Below, piece by piece: positions 61,041-64,000 of a stretch of DNA of 64,000 bases. The stretch comes from Agelas oroides. Lineage: Eukaryota; Porifera; Demospongiae; Agelasida; Agelasidae. The stretch covers positions 7,508,015 through 7,572,014 of the forward strand of contig OX422199.1 in assembly GCA_949130485.1 (NCBI GenBank), written 5' to 3'. The notes beneath the pieces were generated by a model, which was given only the letters and a program-made list of their open reading frames with translations, searched no databases and was not told the origin of the DNA. How positions within the stretch are numbered: the first letter of the stretch is position 1; each line of letters opens with the position of its first letter. The position numbers were made by a program, and so were the translations under genes.

Positions 61041-64000
61041 AGTACCAGGGGAATCCCAGAGGGTTCAATCTGTTGGGTGGATACCAAGTGTTTGGGGACG
61101 CAAGGGGAATGCTAGGGGAGTGTATGGGGGTGGATGCCTTCTGTTTGGGGACGCCAGGGGAATGCCAGGGGAACGTATGGGGGTGGGTGCAAAGTGCCAG
61201 GGGAATGTAGGGGAATGCCAGGGGAACGTATGGGAGTGGGTTCAAAGTGCCAGGCGAATGTATGGGGATGTATGCATTGTGCCAGGGGGCACTTTGTAAC
61301 CAGTTCCATACGTTCCCCTGGCATTCCCCTGGGTTTCCATGGCACTTTACACCCACCGCCATACGTTCTCTTGGCATTCCCTGCGTTCCACTGGCACAAT
61401 GCACACATACCCATATGTTCCCCTGGCACTTTGCACCCACCCCCATACGTTCCCCTGGTATCACCCTGCATTCCCCTGGCACTGCACCCACTTCCATAAG
61501 TTCCCTTGGCATTCCCCTGCATTCCCATGGGATCCCCTGGCATTTTACACCCACTCCCATACATTCCCCTGCATCCACCTGGCATTTTGCACCCACTCCA
61601 TATGTTCCCTGGCATTCCCCTACATTCCCCTGGCACTTTGCACCCACTCCCATACGTTCCCCTGGCATTCCCCTGCATTCCATTGCATTCCCTTGGCACT
61701 TCGCACCCACTCCCATACATTCCCCTGCATTCTCCTGGCATTTTGCACACATACCCATACTTTCCCCAGGCATTCCCCTACATTACCCTGGCACTGTGCC
61801 CACTCCCATATGTTCCCCTGCCATTCCCTTGCATTCCCCTGCATTCCCCTGACAATTTGCACCCACTTCCATACGTTCCCCTGCATTCCTCTGCGTTCCA
61901 CTGGCGTTTTGCACCCACTCCCATACATTACCCTGGCATTCCCCCGCATTCCCATTGTACTTTGCACACACTCCTATGCATTCCCCTGGCATCCCCCTGC
62001 ATTCCCCTGGCAATTTTCACCCACTCCCATATGTTCCCTGGCATTCCCCTGCATTCCCCTACATCCCCCTGGCACTTTGTACCCACTCCGATACGTTCCC
62101 CTGGCATTCCCCTGCATTCCCCTGCATTCCCCTGGCACTTTGCACCCACTCCCATACGTTGCTGTGGCATTCCCCTGCATTCCCCTGCATTTGCCTGGCA
62201 CTTTGCACCCACTCCCATACACTCCCCTGGCATTCCCTTGCATTCCCCTGCATTCCCCTGGCACTTTGAACCCACTTCCATATGTTCCCCTGGCATTCCT
62301 CTGCATTACCCTGCGTTCTCTTGTCGTTTTGCACCCACTCCCATACATTCCCCTGGCACTTTGCACCCACTCCCATAAGTTCACTAGCATTCTCCTGAAT
62401 TGCGCTACATTCCCCTCGCACTTTGCACCCACTCCCATATGTTCCCCTGGCATTCCCCTGCATTCCCCAGGCACTTTGCACACCCTCCGACACGTTCCCC
62501 TAGCATTCCCCTGCATTCCCCTGGCACTTTGCACTCCCATATGTTCCCCTGGCATTCCCCTTCATTCCCCTGAATTCCTCTGGCAATTTGCACCCAGTCC
62601 CATACATTTCCATGCATTCCCCTGGCACTTTGCACACATACCTATACGTTCCCCTGGCATTCTCCTGCATTCCCCTGGCATTTTGGACCCACTTCCATAC
62701 ATTCCGCTAGCGTTCCCTTGCAGTTTCCTGCGTCCCCCTGGCACTTTGCACCCACTCCCAAAAGTTCCCTGGCATTCCCCTGAATTGCCCTACATTCCCC
62801 TGGCACTTTGCACCCACTCCCATACGTTCCCTAGGCATTCCCCTGCATTCCCCTGGCTCTGTTCACCTACTCCGATACGTTCCCCTGGCATTCCCCTGCA
62901 TTCCCCTGGCACTGCGCCCACTCCCATATGTTCCCCTGGCATTCCCCTTCATTCCCCTGCATTCCTCTGGCAATTTGCACCTAGTCCCATACATTCCCAT
63001 GCATTCCCCTAGCACTTTGCACAAACACCTATACGTTCCCCTGGCATTCCCTTGCATTCCCCTGGCATTTTGGACCCACTTCCATACGTTCCCCTAGCAT
63101 TCCCTTGCATTTCCCTGCGTTGCCCTGGCACTTTGCACCCACTCCCAAAAGTTCCCTGGCATTCCCTTGAATTGCCCCACATTCCCCTGGCACTTTGCAC
63201 CCACTCCCATACGTTCCCCTGGCATTCCCCTGCATTCTCCTGCATTCCCCTGGAACTTTTCACCCACTCCCATACGTTCCCCTGGGATTCCCCTGCATTC
63301 CCCTGGTACTTTGTACCCACTTCCATACATTCCCCTGGCATTCCCCTGCATTCCCCTGGCACATTGCACCCACTCACATTTACCTGGCATTCCCCTGCAT
63401 TCCACTGGCACATTGCACCCACTCCCTTACATTCACCTGGCATTCCCCTGCATTCCCCTGGCACTTTGCACCCACTCCATTACGTTCCCCTGGGATTCCC
63501 CTGCATTCTCCCTGCATTCCCCTGCATTCCCCTGGCACATTACACCCACTTATATTCCCCTGGCATCCCCCTGCATTCCTGTGCATTCACATGGCACTTT
63601 GTACCCACTCCAATACGTTCCCCTGGCATTCCCCTACATTTCACTGGCACATTGCACCCACTCCCTTACATTCCCCTGGCATTCTCCTGCATTCCCTGCA
63701 TTCACATGGCACTTTGCACTCACTCCAATACATTCCCCTGCATTCCCCTAGCACTTTGCACCCACTCCTATACATTCCCCTGGTATTCCCCTGCATTCCC
63801 CTGGATTCCCTTGGCACTTTGCACCCACTCCCTTTCGTTCCCCTCCTGCATTCCCCTGGCACTATGTACCCACTTCCATACGTTCCCCTGGCATTCCCCT
63901 GCATTCCCCTGGCACATTGCATCCACTCCCTTACATTCCCCTGGTATTCCCGTGCATTCCCCTGGCACTTTGCACCCACTTCATTACGTTCCCTGGGATT
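61041..64000. repeat. Satellite B: (cattcccctg)n + gcactttgcacccactcccatacg units, with inversion
   Basis: A module gcactttgcacccactccca followed by tacgttcccctgg alternates with one to three cattcccctg blocks, giving units of roughly 43-63 bp. From 61041 to about 61288 the array is in the opposite sense (ccaggggaatgccaggggaa). It continues past the window end. Confidence 0.97.

Noticed and set aside
61041-64000. Long open frames on both strands, up to more than 500 codons, in the terminal region
   Set aside because: They are translations of satellite B, which lacks stop codons. The peptides simply repeat the unit and have no conserved domain.

Overview
The window looks like nuclear DNA of an early-branching animal, most likely a sponge (inference). 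The reasons are cytoplasmic Src-family tyrosine kinases, a peroxidasin, Ig and death-fold domains (all animal features), packed with very short GT-AG introns (often 50-150 bp), 100-450 bp intergenic gaps and many foldback/MITE-type elements. I read the gen models exon by exon from splice sites, phase and family motifs. No alignment was run, so orthology calls are from recognition.

Layout. 1-9.2 kb (minus strand): three tandem Src-family units, A (only its SH2 exon, cut by the window edge), B (complete, 498 aa) and C (complete, 508 aa, with a long repeat-filled intron). 9.6-15.9 kb (minus): a GCKR-like double-SIS gene of about 19 exons. 16.3-20.9 kb (plus): a secreted protein with three Ig domains and a trypsin domain. 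21.2-22.6 kb (minus): NSMCE1. 23.0-28.4 kb (minus): peroxidasin. 28.6-30.5 kb (plus): a secreted DsbA/thioredoxin-fold protein sharing a short divergent promoter with peroxidasin. 30.8-33.1 kb (minus): a SMAP-type ArfGAP. 33.2-34.5 kb (minus): a 400-aa protein reading as CARD-DED-death domain. 34.8-36.0 kb (plus): CUSTOS-like. 36.7-40.2 kb (minus): TM9SF4. 40.3-43.1 kb (minus): PPP1R8/NIPP1. 43.4-44.9 kb (plus): a 5'-truncated, frameshifted glutamate dehydrogenase copy. 45-52 kb is gene-poor and rich in small inverted-repeat elements, some with visible target-site duplications. 52.3-53.6 kb holds a broken AGC-type kinase copy. 55.4-61.0 kb is a tandem satellite with a 20-22 bp unit and higher-order structure. 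61.0-64.0 kb is a second satellite that flips orientation near 61.29 kb and runs off the window.

Most genes are unrelated housekeeping or signalling genes, and no operon-like functional cluster is evident. The most unusual items are the CARD-DED-DD protein (three death-fold classes in one chain), the Src A/B arrangement (one visible SH3 exon upstream of two phase-compatible SH2 exons), the Ig-trypsin fusion and the small transposon families. The two pseudogenes could instead reflect assembly indels.
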